Assembly (NCBI GenBank): GCA_026008535.1
Contig: BRKX01000001.1
Span: forward strand, 38,777,817 to 38,841,816
Length of the DNA: 64,000 bases
Source of the DNA: Perilla frutescens
Lineage: Eukaryota > Streptophyta > Magnoliopsida > Lamiales > Lamiaceae
Direction of reading: 5' to 3'
The position numbers were made by a program, and so were the translations under genes. How positions within the stretch are numbered: position 1 is the first letter of the stretch; each line of letters begins with the position of its first letter. The notes below the pieces were generated by a model. That model was not told where the DNA came from. It did no database searches and was given only the letters and a program-made list of their open reading frames with translations. Below are positions 35,259 to 47,073 of this stretch, piece after piece.

Positions 35259-37895
35259 ATGGCTAACAGACGCGCACCAGTTGTTCGACAAAACTTCAAC
35301 TTCAGAAGAACTAGTGATTCTTCACAAGGATTCCAAAGAAATCTCTACAGAGATAAGTTTCTGGATATAGGCGCTTACAGAGAGAAGTGCTCAAACTTCG
35401 CCCTCTGCAACTCACTGATCACAAAGTTAAAGGATAGTGGGTTGAAGAGCTTCACAGAAGAGTACCCATCAAAAATATATCCAGAGGCTGTGGTTGAGTT
35501 TTATTTAAACTCAAGAGGTTATGATGATAGAATCGAGACGGAAGTTCATGGAGTCGAACTAATCATAACTCCAGAACTGCTCGGGAGATTGTTCAAACTG
35601 CCAACCACCGGAACACGACTTCAAGATGTTCAAGTGGATCAAGAAGAAGCCTACCGCTAGTGGAAGCAGGAGGAATGCTTGGATGTGTACAAAAGTAGTA
35701 CACTCATGTCTCTTCTTCAAGAAGAATACAGGATTTTGGCCTTAGTTGCTGCGAAAATGATCACCGGAACAACTGGAAGCCACTCAGAAATGTCGGAGCA
35801 CAAGTATAAAATTTGTGCGGCGATCATCAAAGGGATCAACATCAACTGGGCTCAATACTTCTTCGAGCAATTAAAGAAGTATGTTGACATTGTGGAGAAG
35901 AACTGGAAACCGAATGTGTTACCAACTGAGTTCAAACAAAAGATGTGTTATCCAAGCAGAATTAGCATCATACTAGAGAACATCTTTGACTCCATGAATG
36001 AGGAAACCGACACACTGATGGTTGACAAAATAGATTTTATACTAGTCATTGGAAAAGGGCAGCCAGCTGCAAAATCAATATCCTTCAAAAGCAGTCAGCC
36101 AACTGCTACTTCCTTCAAGAAAACTGAGGAATCATCAAGAAGAAAGGGCAAGGAGATTGCAATTGAAACTTCGCCAGAAGACTCCGAGTCAGATGATAAC
36201 ATCCCAATAAGCCAGATGTTGGGAAGCTCAATCGAAGTGAAACCTCTGCATCAAGTTCGCTTTGGATCACTGATTGATTCACCAGAAGAAGTAATATCTA
36301 CAAGACCAGTTCAGTTCAAGGAAAGAACTGGGAAGCCGAAGAAGAAGCTCTCAGCAGTTCAAACAAAAGGAAAGAAGAAGAAGAAGTCAGGGCCTCCACC
36401 TCCTCCTCAACTGCCTCCTCGCAACATCAAAATAATTGATATTATGCCAGTCGAGAATGATGATATAGTTCCGTACAGAGGAGTTCCCCTAAAGGATTCT
36501 GGAGCAGACTTCTTCAGAACTGCCTGCCCGCCGATGGGAGAGACAGAAGAGAACATCAGAGCTCTATTAAGAGCTGAAATTATCAAATGATGGGCTGATG
36601 AACAAGTCCAAAGGTTTATAGCTGAGAACTTCATCGAGGATGTGACTGGACTTCCTACTCCGTATGAAGCTCTAAAAAGGTATGCTTACTGGTAACTTTG
36701 GAGGCACTGCTTCAACTCTGAAGCCCATTTTCTTTTAACTACACTGCATGGGATGAGCTTCTGGAGAAGGGAAGAAAGATGGAGTATGGATTGGGCTGGA
36801 CAGGAGACTCCAGAGCAAAATCCAATCATCACATTGAGAAAAATGCTTGCCATTCGAAGGAACCACCCACGTCCTGCTGAGCAAACTCTGGTGGAAGCAA
36901 TGAATGACTTACTTATCTGGGCCAACATCAGACTGCCATCTTGACGAACTCAAGCTGAGCAGCAACAATGGAAGGCCCCTCAAGTTCAACAACACTGGAT
37001 GCTCAATGAACTGCTAAAATTCAGACGGGAGTAGCTTAATGAAGGGCAGGAGCTGTTTAACCAAGAACTCCAGAGAAGTCATCAAAGGGCTGAATCTTCT
37101 GTAGTTCATAACATAAGGAAAACTACCATAACATCTGTGGCCAGGCAGTTAACATTTGAAGAAACCCCCCACCCAGATGATGTCATCATCAATCTTCTGG
37201 ATGACTCACTTGAAGAGCCAGCTGCTGATGAGCGCACAGTCAGCGATCTGGAATTTGAAGAAATGCTCAAGTCCTCCACTCTGTCAGATCTCCCAGTTGA
37301 TGAAGAGCTACAAGAACCAACTGAAGAGACTCAACTGCCCGAGGAGCAAACTAACGCACAAATTGCTCCTTTCTTCGAGTCAACTCCGAAAACAGCTGAG
37401 CATGACCAGTCAGCTGATCAGATAGCTCAAGAGACTGAACAATCTACATATCAAGGTACACTTGCTATAACTGTGTACATTGATCCAATACAAAGAGCAC
37501 TCCAAGCTGTCGCTCAAACTGCCGTACCAGAAACCTCATCAGAGTCAATTTATGATGAGATCATCGCTATGGAGACAGACGAGATTTCGCACACAGTTCC
37601 TTGTGAGGAACTTGTTGGAACTGAAGAAGGGGAAGAAGCGGACTCAAGAGCAGTCCAATTCATAGTTCAACCCAGCAGTTCCATGGTCCAGCTCCCTCCA
37701 CATTATATGGAACTAATTGATTCCCTACAGCAGCAGATTAAACTGCATACTGAGCAAATCAAGCAGCTGCAAGCCCAACAGAGACTCCAGTTCACTGAAA
37801 CCGAGTCAGCTAGCAGCACCGAGGATGATGATGAGGAGCCCACCGAGCCGCTGGCCAAAGAAGAAAAACTGATCACAAGAAGGACTAGAGGCTGA
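35259..37895 (+). pseudogene. Element F extra ORF 1 (env-like / plant transposon protein type)
   Basis: Starts MANRRAPVVRQNF. The N-terminal conserved domain (LYRDKFLD, VVEFYLNS, LLGRLFKLPTTG) ends at TAG 35658-35660. It continues in a second frame from about 35679 with the INWAQYFFEQL motif, a basic/proline-rich linker (Lys runs, PPPPPQLPP) and GADFFRTACPPMGETEENI, stopping at 36588. A short third piece carries HGMSFWRREERWSMDW at 36753-36794. The frame 37137-37895 is acidic and Gln/Glu-rich, with a predicted coiled coil near its end. No membrane segment or signal peptide is obvious. Role unknown; the three copies in F share the same order of motifs. Stops and frameshifts disrupt it. Confidence 0.8.
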
Positions 37896-38261
37896 TCACT
37901 TAAAACATGATTAGAAAAGCCTTAAGTGCACTTCTTGTTAATCAGTTGTAATTATCTTTTGATTATATTTATAAAAGTTTATTTCTTTCTATTTTCAAAT
38001 AAATGTCAAGCTTTACATTTATTTTGAAATTTTTGACCGTTGCAAATCAATGACACGTGTCAAGGTCATTAATTGCCAACGACCAAAAGAAATCAGAGGC
38101 TAGTATCATTTCAACCATCATATCTATGAGCCTATCCACACACTCATAAAAAGCCTCTCTCTCTCAAGTCTCTCAAAATGCATCCTCCTCCAAAAAGATC
38201 TAAAAATCTCTTTCTCTCTCAAAAGATCTTGAATACTCCAAAACTTCAGCCAAACTCAAAG
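37896..38261 (+). promoter_or_regulatory. Upstream module of element F extra ORF 2
   Basis: Contains GACCGTTG near 38034, ACACGTGTCA near 38052, a TATA-like CATAAAAAG at 38145-38153, a CTCTCTCTC stretch, and AACTTCAGCCAAA at about 38242, just before the ATG at 38262. The order matches the module before ORF 1. Confidence 0.55.
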
Positions 38262-40137
38262 ATGGCCGAATTATCCAGATTCCTTCAAAAGCCAACTTAT
38301 AAGAGATAAATTCCTTGACAGACAGAAATTTCAATTGATTCTTGATGAATCAAAGAACCCAATCCTTCTGTCAAATCTTCAAAAAATAGGAGTTCTTCAC
38401 TACCTGGAAACACCACCAAAGTTCTTTAGACAAAATTTGGTGAGTGAATTTTTGCTTCAAGCAAAATTATCTGCAGATGGAAAGATGATATCTTCAGTGA
38501 CTCAAGGAAGGATGTTACACATCAATGAGAAAAAAATTGCTGAAGTATTCCAACTTCCACAAGAAGGCATATTCGTTCAAGATCTAAAGGAATCGGCAGA
38601 GTCGCACTGGAGAGACTGGAAAGCCTCAACCTGCAACAAGCAATTCAGTTTTACCACCGCTAAAACTGATCTCAAGCCTGAGTATGGAGTTCTACTTGAT
38701 ATAATGAACAAAATGATGTTCGGAGCAATTGGCAGTCTGGAGCAATTGGCAGTCTAAGTCAACTCACTCAAGAGAGATACAAGGTTATGATTCACCTTGC
38801 TGAAGGAAGACAAGCAAACTGGGCAGAATTCGTCTTTCAACAATTCAAGCATCAAGTCATCAAGGCTGCAGACTCAAATAAGTCTGGCAAGTTTGAGTCC
38901 AAGGTAGGACTTGTTCTAAGGATGAGCAAAATGCTTGAAGACCTGCTAAAGCTCCCAAATGATGAATCACTACCGGTTCTGATCTCTGACTGGATCCCCA
39001 AGAAAGGAACTGCTCATCTACAGTCCCTGAAGAAGAAGAGAAAAGGAAAGGCCAAGATGAGCAACCAAAGTTTGAGCAACTCAACTGCCAATGCCGTTCA
39101 CTCTCCAAAATCAAAGAACGGATCACCAGTTGATTTCCAGGTTTGCTCTGATCCAGATGAGCTTATTCCATTCATCGGAATACCCCATCCAAACTATGGA
39201 GTAGACTACGTCAGAGGCACATGCCGTCCGCTCCCAGCTGACTGAAGAGAATATTCGCACTTTCTACAGTGGTGAATATGCAGTCAAATGTGCACAAAAT
39301 GAAGTGACCAATCTCCTTCTCACTCACTTCACTGTTGTTACACAACATGATCAAGACTTGTTTAAACAACTTCATCGATGCTTCTATTGGTACAACTGGA
39401 GACATTCTATGTCTATCCAGTCTCACTTCTTGCTAACTGCCTTTCATGGCATGAGCTTCTGGCAAAGAGAAGAAACTTGGAGCATCAAATGGATATGATC
39501 ATCAAATCCATTCCCTCCAACCATTGTGCAAGTTCAGCACATCATGAATCACCGGATGGTCAACACGATTCCACCAACCGCCTTACTGGCCGAATTTAAA
39601 TCCAAATTCATGTTTCAAGCAGTTGGAACTGCAGGTCAACCAGTCAACTGCACAACTGACTCACTTTATCGTCAGTTGAACTTTGATAATCTATCAAGTC
39701 AATCAGTTGAGCCTTCACAACGAACTTCATCTGCTGACCCAACGATAGAACCCCACCTATCTCACACTGCAGTCATAGCTTCTCAAAGGAATACAAGGCA
39801 TAATGATATAAGAGATAGTGACGATGAAGACACTGCCACGTCACCAAATCTCCTATCCAAAGGCTATGTGACTCCACTGCTCACAACAAGCTCAAAAGGT
39901 GCGCAGTTGATAAAGAAAAATGATCAGTTACGGTCATCGCCAAAGGGAGTCTCACACTCCCTTACTCAAAAGATGAAGAGCTCGTCAGTTGAGATCCAGA
40001 TTCATCTTCGCCAAGCCAAGAAGACAGAAAGGCCTGGACAATCAATGCACAAAACTGCATCTAAAGAAAGTAGTGCAACTAGTCCAGCTAGGCCCTTCAA
40101 GAAGCGGAAATTGTCTACAGCAAAGCCGAGCAACTGA
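38262..40137 (+). pseudogene. Element F extra ORF 2 (paralogue of ORF 1)
   Basis: Starts MAELSRFLQKPTYKR. A one-base insertion near 38300 shifts the frame just before RDKFLD, the motif shared with ORF 1. The frame from 38335 has the SEFLLQAKL block and VFQLPQEG. A perfect 17-bp tandem duplication (38722-38738 and 38739-38755) then shifts the frame and creates a stop. The next frame (about 38756-39245) has RQANWAEFVFQQF and YGVDYVRGTCRPL; another shift at about 39240 leads to HGMSFWQREETWSIKW at 39451-39492, followed by a stop. A Ser/Thr-rich basic tail (39526-40137) ends KRKLSTAKPSN. Motif order equals ORF 1, so the two arose by duplication. Function unknown. Confidence 0.8.
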
Positions 40138-40828
40138 TCATACTGACTGATCAATTCAGTTGCAAGCCTCAACTGCAGCCAGCTCAGCAATGACAACTGA
40201 GTATCAAAAACTCAACTGCTCAACCAACTGCCACATCATCAGTCAGTTGGACTGTATCCCAACTGACTAAGGATAAGTTTTTTTTTTCAAAAGCTTACCT
40301 TAACTATTTTATTACCGTTGAGATCATGAAATATCTTATATTATATGTCAACGGTTACAATTTGAAAATCGGGCTTAATATCACAAAGTTGTCATTAATA
40401 TCTCTGCATGGATCTTAAAATCAACACTTCAAACAGGCAAGGAAAATATATTTTATTGCGCTATAAATAGAAAGATCTGCAGAAAATATTTCGCTATTTA
40501 TGGCAACTACCTCATTTTCAAAATGACTTCATCCCAGCCACACGATCATAAAGTCATTTAACCGATGAACAGCTGAGGTACATACATCATTAATTCAGCT
40601 AATCAACCATCAAATCAGATGGCTGATCAGCCAAGAAAAGCAATCGAGTACTCTCGATTCTTGCAGGCATAAGATGCATAAATATGAGCAAGGGGATGAA
40701 GGCTCCGATCACCTGAAAATCTCTCTCTATCTTACTCGATCGGTTGCTAAGCCTTCCCTCGCTCATCTCAACTCATACATTTCTAAAACTAAATATCATT
40801 CTTTTGCAGAAAAAAGCCTCCATTTTCC
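40138..40828 (+). promoter_or_regulatory. Upstream module of element F extra ORF 3
   Basis: Contains ACCGTTGAG at about 40314, CAACGGTTAC at about 40352, and a strong TATA box CTATAAATAG at 40461-40470, about 360 bp before the ATG. No ACACGTGTCA is seen here. The first 130 bp are rich in CAACTG/CAGTTG words, as before ORF 1. Confidence 0.5.
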
Positions 40829-42469
40829 ATGGTGGACATTAAAGATCTTGAACGTAAAATGAGAAAGGATAAGTCTCTAAATCTGGAGATGCTTAATGCA
40901 CGTCTTGGCCCAGATATCTTTCAACAGATTTATCGACCATTGGCAGCGACTGGATTGCTTCCCTTCTTGACACAGTTGCCGGTCAAGAACATACCTGACT
41001 ACATCGCCGAGTTCTACTACAATGCAACTATCAACGGCGACATCATCATCTCCACAGTAAAGAATCAGGTAATCACAGTCACAAAGGACACTATGATATC
41101 AACTCTACACCTCCCTGGCACAGGTGCAGACGTGATGAACCTAAATCTGCCATCCAAACATGAGCTATGGAAAATCTGGAAGCTTCCTCATGTGCACCAC
41201 AACAACAGTTCGCACAAATTAAAGGAGAGCTTGCAAAGTGATATCATCCAACTTCTGGATATCACCAGCCATATTGTCCATGGCAACTTCGAGATCGTTC
41301 ATCTCTCCTAGATCAAGGCTCATATCACAGCCGCCCTCTACTTTGGATGTCAAGCCGACTGGGCTTCCTACATCCTGGCGCAACTGAGAGCCAACGTCGA
41401 GAGAGCGACGTTTGATCCTTCAACTGGCACATTCCGAGAAAGAGTCGGCTTTATGAACCGCATAAGCCACATCATACAAAGCCAGTTTGATGAGATCATA
41501 CCAACTGGTGAACTACTTGGAAGACGGGACATGCTCCCCACAATATATTGCCATCTGACCCCAAAGCGCTCACACCCACAAGGGCCTTCCAGCTCAGATC
41601 ATGGAAAGGCGCCCTTAGAAGCAACCGTCAGCTCCACTGACGAAAGAGAACTGATGCTGGAGAGTGCATCTCTTTTAAGGCTGAGTGATCAGCCCACAAT
41701 ATCAGCCAGCTCCCAACCTCCACCTTTAGTCCAAAACAACTATCTTGAGGTTGATTTTGAAGAGGTTCTCGACCACCAACTCCGAAGCTGCTTTGGTCTC
41801 ATTGAGGACTCCGACTCCTCCCTCTTCGCGCAATTGCGGCGGTACTTGCAGTATCATATTTGGCGCTTTCTACTGGATGAGTCAACTATGTTTCACCTCA
41901 TCCATACCCGTGGCTCAGTCTTCTGGATCAGAGAGGGATCATGGAGTCGAAACTGGATGAATCATCCACTTTCCTCGCCTCCAACGCTCTCGAAGATCAT
42001 GGATTCAAAGATCAAGCGACTCCAGCTTGGTATACCCGTTGATGACCCTCTTCCCGACAATGAACCAACCAACTTCTCGTGCGCACCCGTCGTTGGTGAT
42101 CCACCACTCCCTTCAACTGATGAAATCTTGACCAGCTTGGTCCCCATGAGCTTCAGAGATCAAGATATCTCTGATCCAGGTCAATTCATGCCAACTGAAG
42201 ATGCCTATGCATGGCTTTCTCCGCTCATGCAAATATCTTCAGTTCCTGCAGCTCATGATGACAATTTGGCAACCGCCTTCACTTTTCTACCAAATTTGTC
42301 ATTACCATCATGTGATCCTCTTCACCTTTTGGATGATGCCAAAAAGGGGGAAGATGGACAATATGATGATGGACAGAATGATGGATGCATGACTCTGTGG
42401 GACCAAATTCAAAGAGAAATTCATCATGAGGGGAAAGATCAGCTTCAGGGGGAAGCATGGACACTATAA
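40829..42469 (+). pseudogene. Element F extra ORF 3 (paralogue of ORFs 1 and 2)
   Basis: Starts MVDIKDLERKMRK. The first frame (40829-41311) shows DYIAEFYYNATINGD and the LHLPGTGADVMN block, ending at TAG 41309-41311 after EIVHLS. The same domain goes on without homology loss (QADWASYILAQLR, about 41350). The frame 41453-42469 follows, with a Ser/Pro-rich linker and SVFWIREGSWSRNW at 41915-41956, the counterpart of the FW-RE--WS--W motif in ORFs 1 and 2. The tail is acidic and differs from the other two. It is the least broken of the three copies. No membrane helix is apparent; function unknown. Confidence 0.8.
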
Positions 42470-42672
42470 GGAATCCAACGAAGAGGAGAATCGAGCAGAA
42501 GGAAAAAGAGCAATCGGAGCAAGATTCAGGAAGTAGATTAGTAGTCTTAACTACTAACTCTTGAATCTCTTGAAGTTATGCCTTAAAATGAATATATAAT
42601 ACAAGTTTTGATCTTGATTTTGCTTCAAGCTTGAATAGTTTGACATAACTCATTACGCCCTAATACTTCAGT

Positions 42673-42925
42673 CATGCTCTGATACTTGAATGAGAAGCAT
42701 GAATAAGCCCAAATTGCTTTTAAAACTAACATGCTCTGATATTTGAATGATAAGCATGAATGACAATTGCTCTAAAAATTGAATAAAAAATCATGAGTCA
42801 ATTTGTCTCAATATGCTACAAATATGACATGCTCTGATATCTGAATGATAAGCATGAATAACAAACGCTCTAATAACTGAATAAAAATCATGAGCCAATT
42901 TATCTCAATATGCTACGAATGTGCA
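42673..42925 (+). repeat. Tandem repeat, about 98 bp, before element F right LTR
   Basis: CATGCTCTGATAYTTGAATG recurs at 42673, 42730 and 42828. The last two begin 98-bp units that share the CTCAATATGCTAC block; the first is a shorter unit. Confidence 0.85.
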
Positions 42926-43003
42926 TTGACTGAAAGATTCTATTTAATGCATTTGCTACACTTGCAGTTTTTCCATCATCATCAACAAAGTTTTGACATC
43001 ATC

Positions 43004-43017
43004 AAAAAGGGGGAAAT
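43004..43017 (+). other. Polypurine tract of element F
   Basis: AAAAAGGGGGAAAT directly before the right LTR TGTTAGG; the plus-strand primer site. Confidence 0.85.
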
Positions 43018-44427
43018 TGTTAGGAAAAACTATCAAGGAACCCCTAGATCAAGTTTTGATGAGATGTCAAAATTATTTATGAAAAACTGACCAAAATTCA
43101 AGCTGTAGATCGAAGCTGATCAGCCCAGGGCATCATCGAAGAAGAACTCTAGAAGAGTCAAAATCAACCAATATGAAGAATGACCAAGAGTTGAAAGACA
43201 CGTCATCCAGTCTAAAGTTCAACTTGCCTGAGGAATCATACCGATCAAAGCAAACTGACAATCGAGTCAGCTGAACTGAGGGAGAAAGGAGTTGACCAAA
43301 GATTGAAGAAGCTGATAGAATATCAGTTTATGCCAGAGACTGACAATAGCCAACTGGAACAATGGTCAATCTCAGCTGACAAGCCCAGAACTGCCAACTG
43401 GAGCAATGGCCAATCTCAGCTGACAAGCCCAGAACTGCCAACTGGAGCAATGGCCAATCTCAGCTGACAAGCCCAGAACTGCCAACTGGAGCAATGGTTA
43501 ATCTCAGCTGACAAGCCCAGAACTGCCAACTGGAGCAATGGCCAATCTCAGCTGACAAGCCCAGAACTGCTAACTGGAGCAATGGTCAATCTCAGCTGAC
43601 AAGCCCAGAACTGCCAACTGGAGCAATGGCCAATCTCAGCTGACAAGCCCAGAACTGCCAACTGGAGCAATGGTCAATCTCAGCTGACAAGCCTAGAACT
43701 GCCAACTGGAGCAATGGCCAATCTCAACTGACAAGCCCAGAACTGCCAACTGGAGTAATGGCCAATCTCAGCTGACAAGCCCAGAACTGCCAACTGGAGC
43801 GATAGCCAGACTCAGCTGATAAGTCCAGAACTGCCACCTGGAGCAACAGGCAGACTCAGTTGACAAGCTCAGAACTGCCAGCTGGGACGATAATGTGACT
43901 TAGCTAAGAAATCCAAAACTGCCAACTGAAATTCCAAACTGCCAAGAGAGCTGAAGCCAGAAGACTCCTGGAGTGTATTGCTTAAATCAGCGTATCTTGG
44001 AATAAATGATCCTTCAAAGATCCAGGAATTCAATGAAGATCGATTGGCAGAGTAACGGCTACTTTAACCAAATAATCCAAGCGATCATTTAAGACAACAT
44101 GCCATTGATGAGCCAATAGAGCCACTGATCAAATAAACAATGGAGCTCAACAGTCATAAAATCACTCCTCTATAAAAGACGAGTGAATCAGAGTTTTAAA
44201 CACTTTTCGCAAACATAACCTCTTGCCAACCTTCGCATATACAAGCAGAGCTTTTCTTTCTCCCTCCCACTCAAGCTCAAGTGCAATGTTTGATAGAAAC
44301 TGCGAAAGTCAAACTGAGAAGAAGAATTCACTGAATCAAGACATCCAGCCAGCTGTTGACGAACCAACCAGGGCAGCCTTCTCAGTTTTCAGCTATTCAA
44401 GATCAACTACTCAGCTCAATCAAAGGA
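43018..44427 (+). repeat. Right LTR of element F, 3' end deleted
   Basis: Matches the left LTR from TGTTAGGAAAAACTATC to CAATCAAAGGA (left counterpart near 27981), then stops, so about 495 bp of R/U5 are missing. The TATA box is kept at 44171-44177. The minisatellite is shorter than in the left LTR. Confidence 0.93.
43350..43920 (+). repeat. 44-bp minisatellite, 13 units, in element F right LTR
   Basis: Same unit and register as the left LTR (starts at 43350 and every 44 bp to 43878; the last two are diverged). It has 6 fewer units than the left array. Confidence 0.95.
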
Positions 44428-46024
44428 GCACAAAAATGGCAAATGATTCCATTTCTGTTGCCATTAGTAGCAATCATCTTTTTGCTAATGTTCTTCTGGA
44501 TGGTCTAAACATTATTTTGTACATGCACTATCTGGCTTGTACTTGCTTTGACAAACACTGTCTTAGATTTTCCACCATTGTATCCAAAACCTGGATGACT
44601 TTTCCCTGAGTGTCCTGGGTTGGTAAGAATCTATCAAGATTCTCAGCTCCATTGTTCAGCATGTTGACAATTCTTTTGATGGACTTTAGTTTTGTAGTCA
44701 GTTCTTCAATCTCCTTCTTCTGCTGTTAGATAATGGCCATCCGTTCTTCATTAGATTTGATTAACTTTTCCTTTTTCGTAAGAAGATCTTTGTTGTGAGA
44801 TTGAAGAGTTTTGATGATCTCAACTACTTCAAGCCATTTTTCATACATCTCCTTGTAGGTCTGAACAAACTCTTCATGACTGACATCATCATTATCTGAG
44901 TCTTCTTCTTCTTCTGCAAGTTTGAAAGGATCCTGGAACTCTGGGACTTTTGCTGTAAAGGCATAGGTCTCTTCTTCCGATTCACTACTACTTTCTTCAG
45001 AATCATTATCACTAAGAGAGGCATTGTAGTTATTTTTATTCTTCTTCAGAGTGTTGGCACATTCAGCTTGAATGTGTCCAAAACCATCACACTCTCTGCA
45101 TTGAATTCCTCTCTTTGTATTTGATGGTTGAAACTCTTTCTGCTCACTGTTAGTGTTTCTATCTTGCTGAGAAGTTCCAGATTGTTATCTTCTGTTGTTT
45201 GACCTTCTGGAAGACTGTTTGTTAACTCTCTTAAGCATTCAGCTGAAGTTCTTGGTGATAAGGATCATATTATTCATTGTCTCTGAATCAAGTACAGGTT
45301 TTTGTTTCTGTACATGTTCAGGGACATCCTCAGAAATTTCAGCTTTAAGAGTAATACCTTTCTTCCTTAAGCTGATGTCTTCATCTTTTAGATTCATCTC
45401 GAACGTTCTCAATGATCCCATCAGTTCATCAAGTCTCATATTCTTGATGTCCTTGGCTTCCTCTATGACAACAACTTTGTGGGAAAACTTCTTTGGAAGA
45501 GATCTGAGAACCTTCTTCACAAGATTTTCATTGCTGATAGGTTCTCTAAGAGCAAAACTTTCATTTGATATGCTTCATAATCTGGCATTAAACTCACCAA
45601 TAGATTCAGATTCTTCCATTCTGAGACTTTTAAACTTTGAAGTTAGATTTTGAAGTCTTGATAGCGTCACAGAACTAGTCCCTTCAAAGATAGTTTTCAG
45701 AATATCCCATGCAGCTTTTACAGTCTCATAGGTTGAGATCGGACTGAATGTCTCAAGATCCACTACAGAAAATATTGCATTGAGAGTCTTAGAGTTGACA
45801 TTGTACCAGTTCTTTTGTGGCACAGTCCACTCTGCTTCTTCAATCTCCACATGCCTTCCTTTTTTTTCAATAGCAGGCTTTTGCCATCCTTCAGTGACAC
45901 TTTTCTATGCTAGTTCATCAAGTGATCTCAGAAATGCTCTCATCCTTGCTTTCCAGTAAGGATAGTTGTTTCCTTTTAGCAAAGGTCGTCTGACCGTAGA
46001 TCCTCCTTCTTTGATTGCACTCAT
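44428..46024 (-). pseudogene. Element E gag (broken, end deleted)
   Basis: ATG at 46024 on the minus strand, MSAIKEGGS then GNNYPYWKARMRAF. TAG lies at about 45907 where Trp is expected. The UBN2/gag core (VKAAWDILKTIFEGTSS) and a second segment (45520-45239) follow with frame breaks near 45570 and 45235. A CCHC knuckle (CRECDGFGHIQAEC) lies near 45100. An acidic Asp/Glu/Ser stretch and a coiled-coil tail come next (44900-44650). It ends at a CHFC motif against element F at about 44428; the rest of the gag end and the protease are missing. The VKAAWDI core and coiled coil suggest Sirevirus gag. Confidence 0.85.
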
Positions 46025-46098
46025 GGCTGGACTGTAACCAAAACCTTCACACAGATATGTAGCTTTCAGGATTCTTTTCACCCTAACAGCAAAGGCGA

Positions 46099-46115
46099 CC
46101 CACTCTGGTACAAAT
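46099..46115 (-). other. Degenerate primer-binding site of element E
   Basis: On the minus strand, directly after the 5' LTR, it reads TTTGTACCAGAGTGG. This resembles the tRNA-iMet site TTGGTATCAGAGCGG with several changes. Confidence 0.55.
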
Positions 46116-47073
46116 TGAAGTTACATAAACTGTGCGGTCATGTTCATCATCATGTACTTGAACATTGTTGTGAACATGTAAGGTCAAAATGTAAAAACTT
46201 CAGCAAACAAAGAACACGAGGTTGGTAACCATGTTCAATCAATTGATCTACATCAGGGGGACTTATCAAGTCCATGAGAAATAGTTTACTACTCCGTTGA
46301 ATGGTTACAAAGGCTATTACACGAAGAATCCCATCACTCGATCCCTTTTCTATCTAATTCAACCTCATTCACTAAACTGAATTGTGAGCTCCCCTCACAA
46401 CCTAGAATCCCTCTAGTTCCCACAGAAAATCTCTCTCAAGACTCCTCTAAGTGTGTGTGAAAGTGAGTTTCAAACACAGACTAGAAACGCAATGATCCAA
46501 CCGATCAAACCTAGCCTACCCGAATACTATATGCTTCGAATGTGAAGTCTTTTAACTCTCAGCCCTTTCGTGTATTCGTAAAAATTCGTGTCACCTAAAC
46601 TAGTCTGAATCCCAGGCTATTTATAAGAAATAGTTATAGCCTAAACAAGGTATTCAGATGTCCTATTTAGATTAGGATTTAACAAGGAAACAATTTTCTT
46701 ATATAAATTGGACTTTCCTACTTTAGATGTCTTCATTGAATAGAACTTCTTCTTTCCTTCGTGATCTCCATCATGAACAAAGCAGCTTCTATTTTGAAAC
46801 ATCTATCTTGAATCTGTAGCTTCAACTCGTTGAATCTAGCATGGCACATTTCTTGAAAACTCTCTGGACAACCATATATATGATCATGTATCTGAACATG
46901 ATAAAGTAAATGTCTTGATCTTCAATCAGATTGGCAGCGGAATGTTCACAGAAATGTCCAGAACATGTTATTCGAACATGAATAACCAAAACCTTTTGTG
47001 TTCTTTTGAAATTTCCATAATATCTAAATAGATAATGACAATCCCAAACACTTTAGTGCAGATGGCACTAACA
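46116..47073 (-). repeat. 5' LTR of element E
   Basis: 958 bp, same length and edges as 20072-21029. Minus strand starts TGTTAGTGCCATC. Confidence 0.93.

Larger units (their letters stand above)
26306..44427 (+). mobile_element. Element F: Sirevirus-type Copia with three extra ORFs
   Basis: Left LTR 26306-28476, right LTR 43018-44427 (3' end lost). Order: primer-binding site, gag with coiled coil, protease, integrase, RT, RNase H, three successive extra ORFs with their own upstream regions (35259-42469), a short tandem repeat, a polypurine tract, right LTR. It lies in opposite orientation to its host E. ACTAC precedes the left LTR; the matching duplication is lost with the right end. The internal region of about 14.5 kb is very long for Copia, mostly because of the triplicated ORF. 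Confidence 0.93.
20072..47073 (-). mobile_element. Element E: Sirevirus-type Copia, minus strand, in the MULE's left repeat
   Basis: Two 958-bp LTRs (20072-21029 and 46116-47073) flanked by GGGGA (20067-20071) and GGGGG (47074-47078). Reading leftwards: 5' LTR, primer-binding site, gag (46024-44428), element F in the protease region, integrase and RT (26305-24307), an extra ORF (23822-21439), polypurine tract GAAGAGGGAGAT (about 21030-21045 on the minus strand), 3' LTR. Protease and most of RNase H are deleted. Gag with a coiled-coil tail and an extra 3' ORF fit the Sirevirus/SIRE lineage. Confidence 0.9.
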
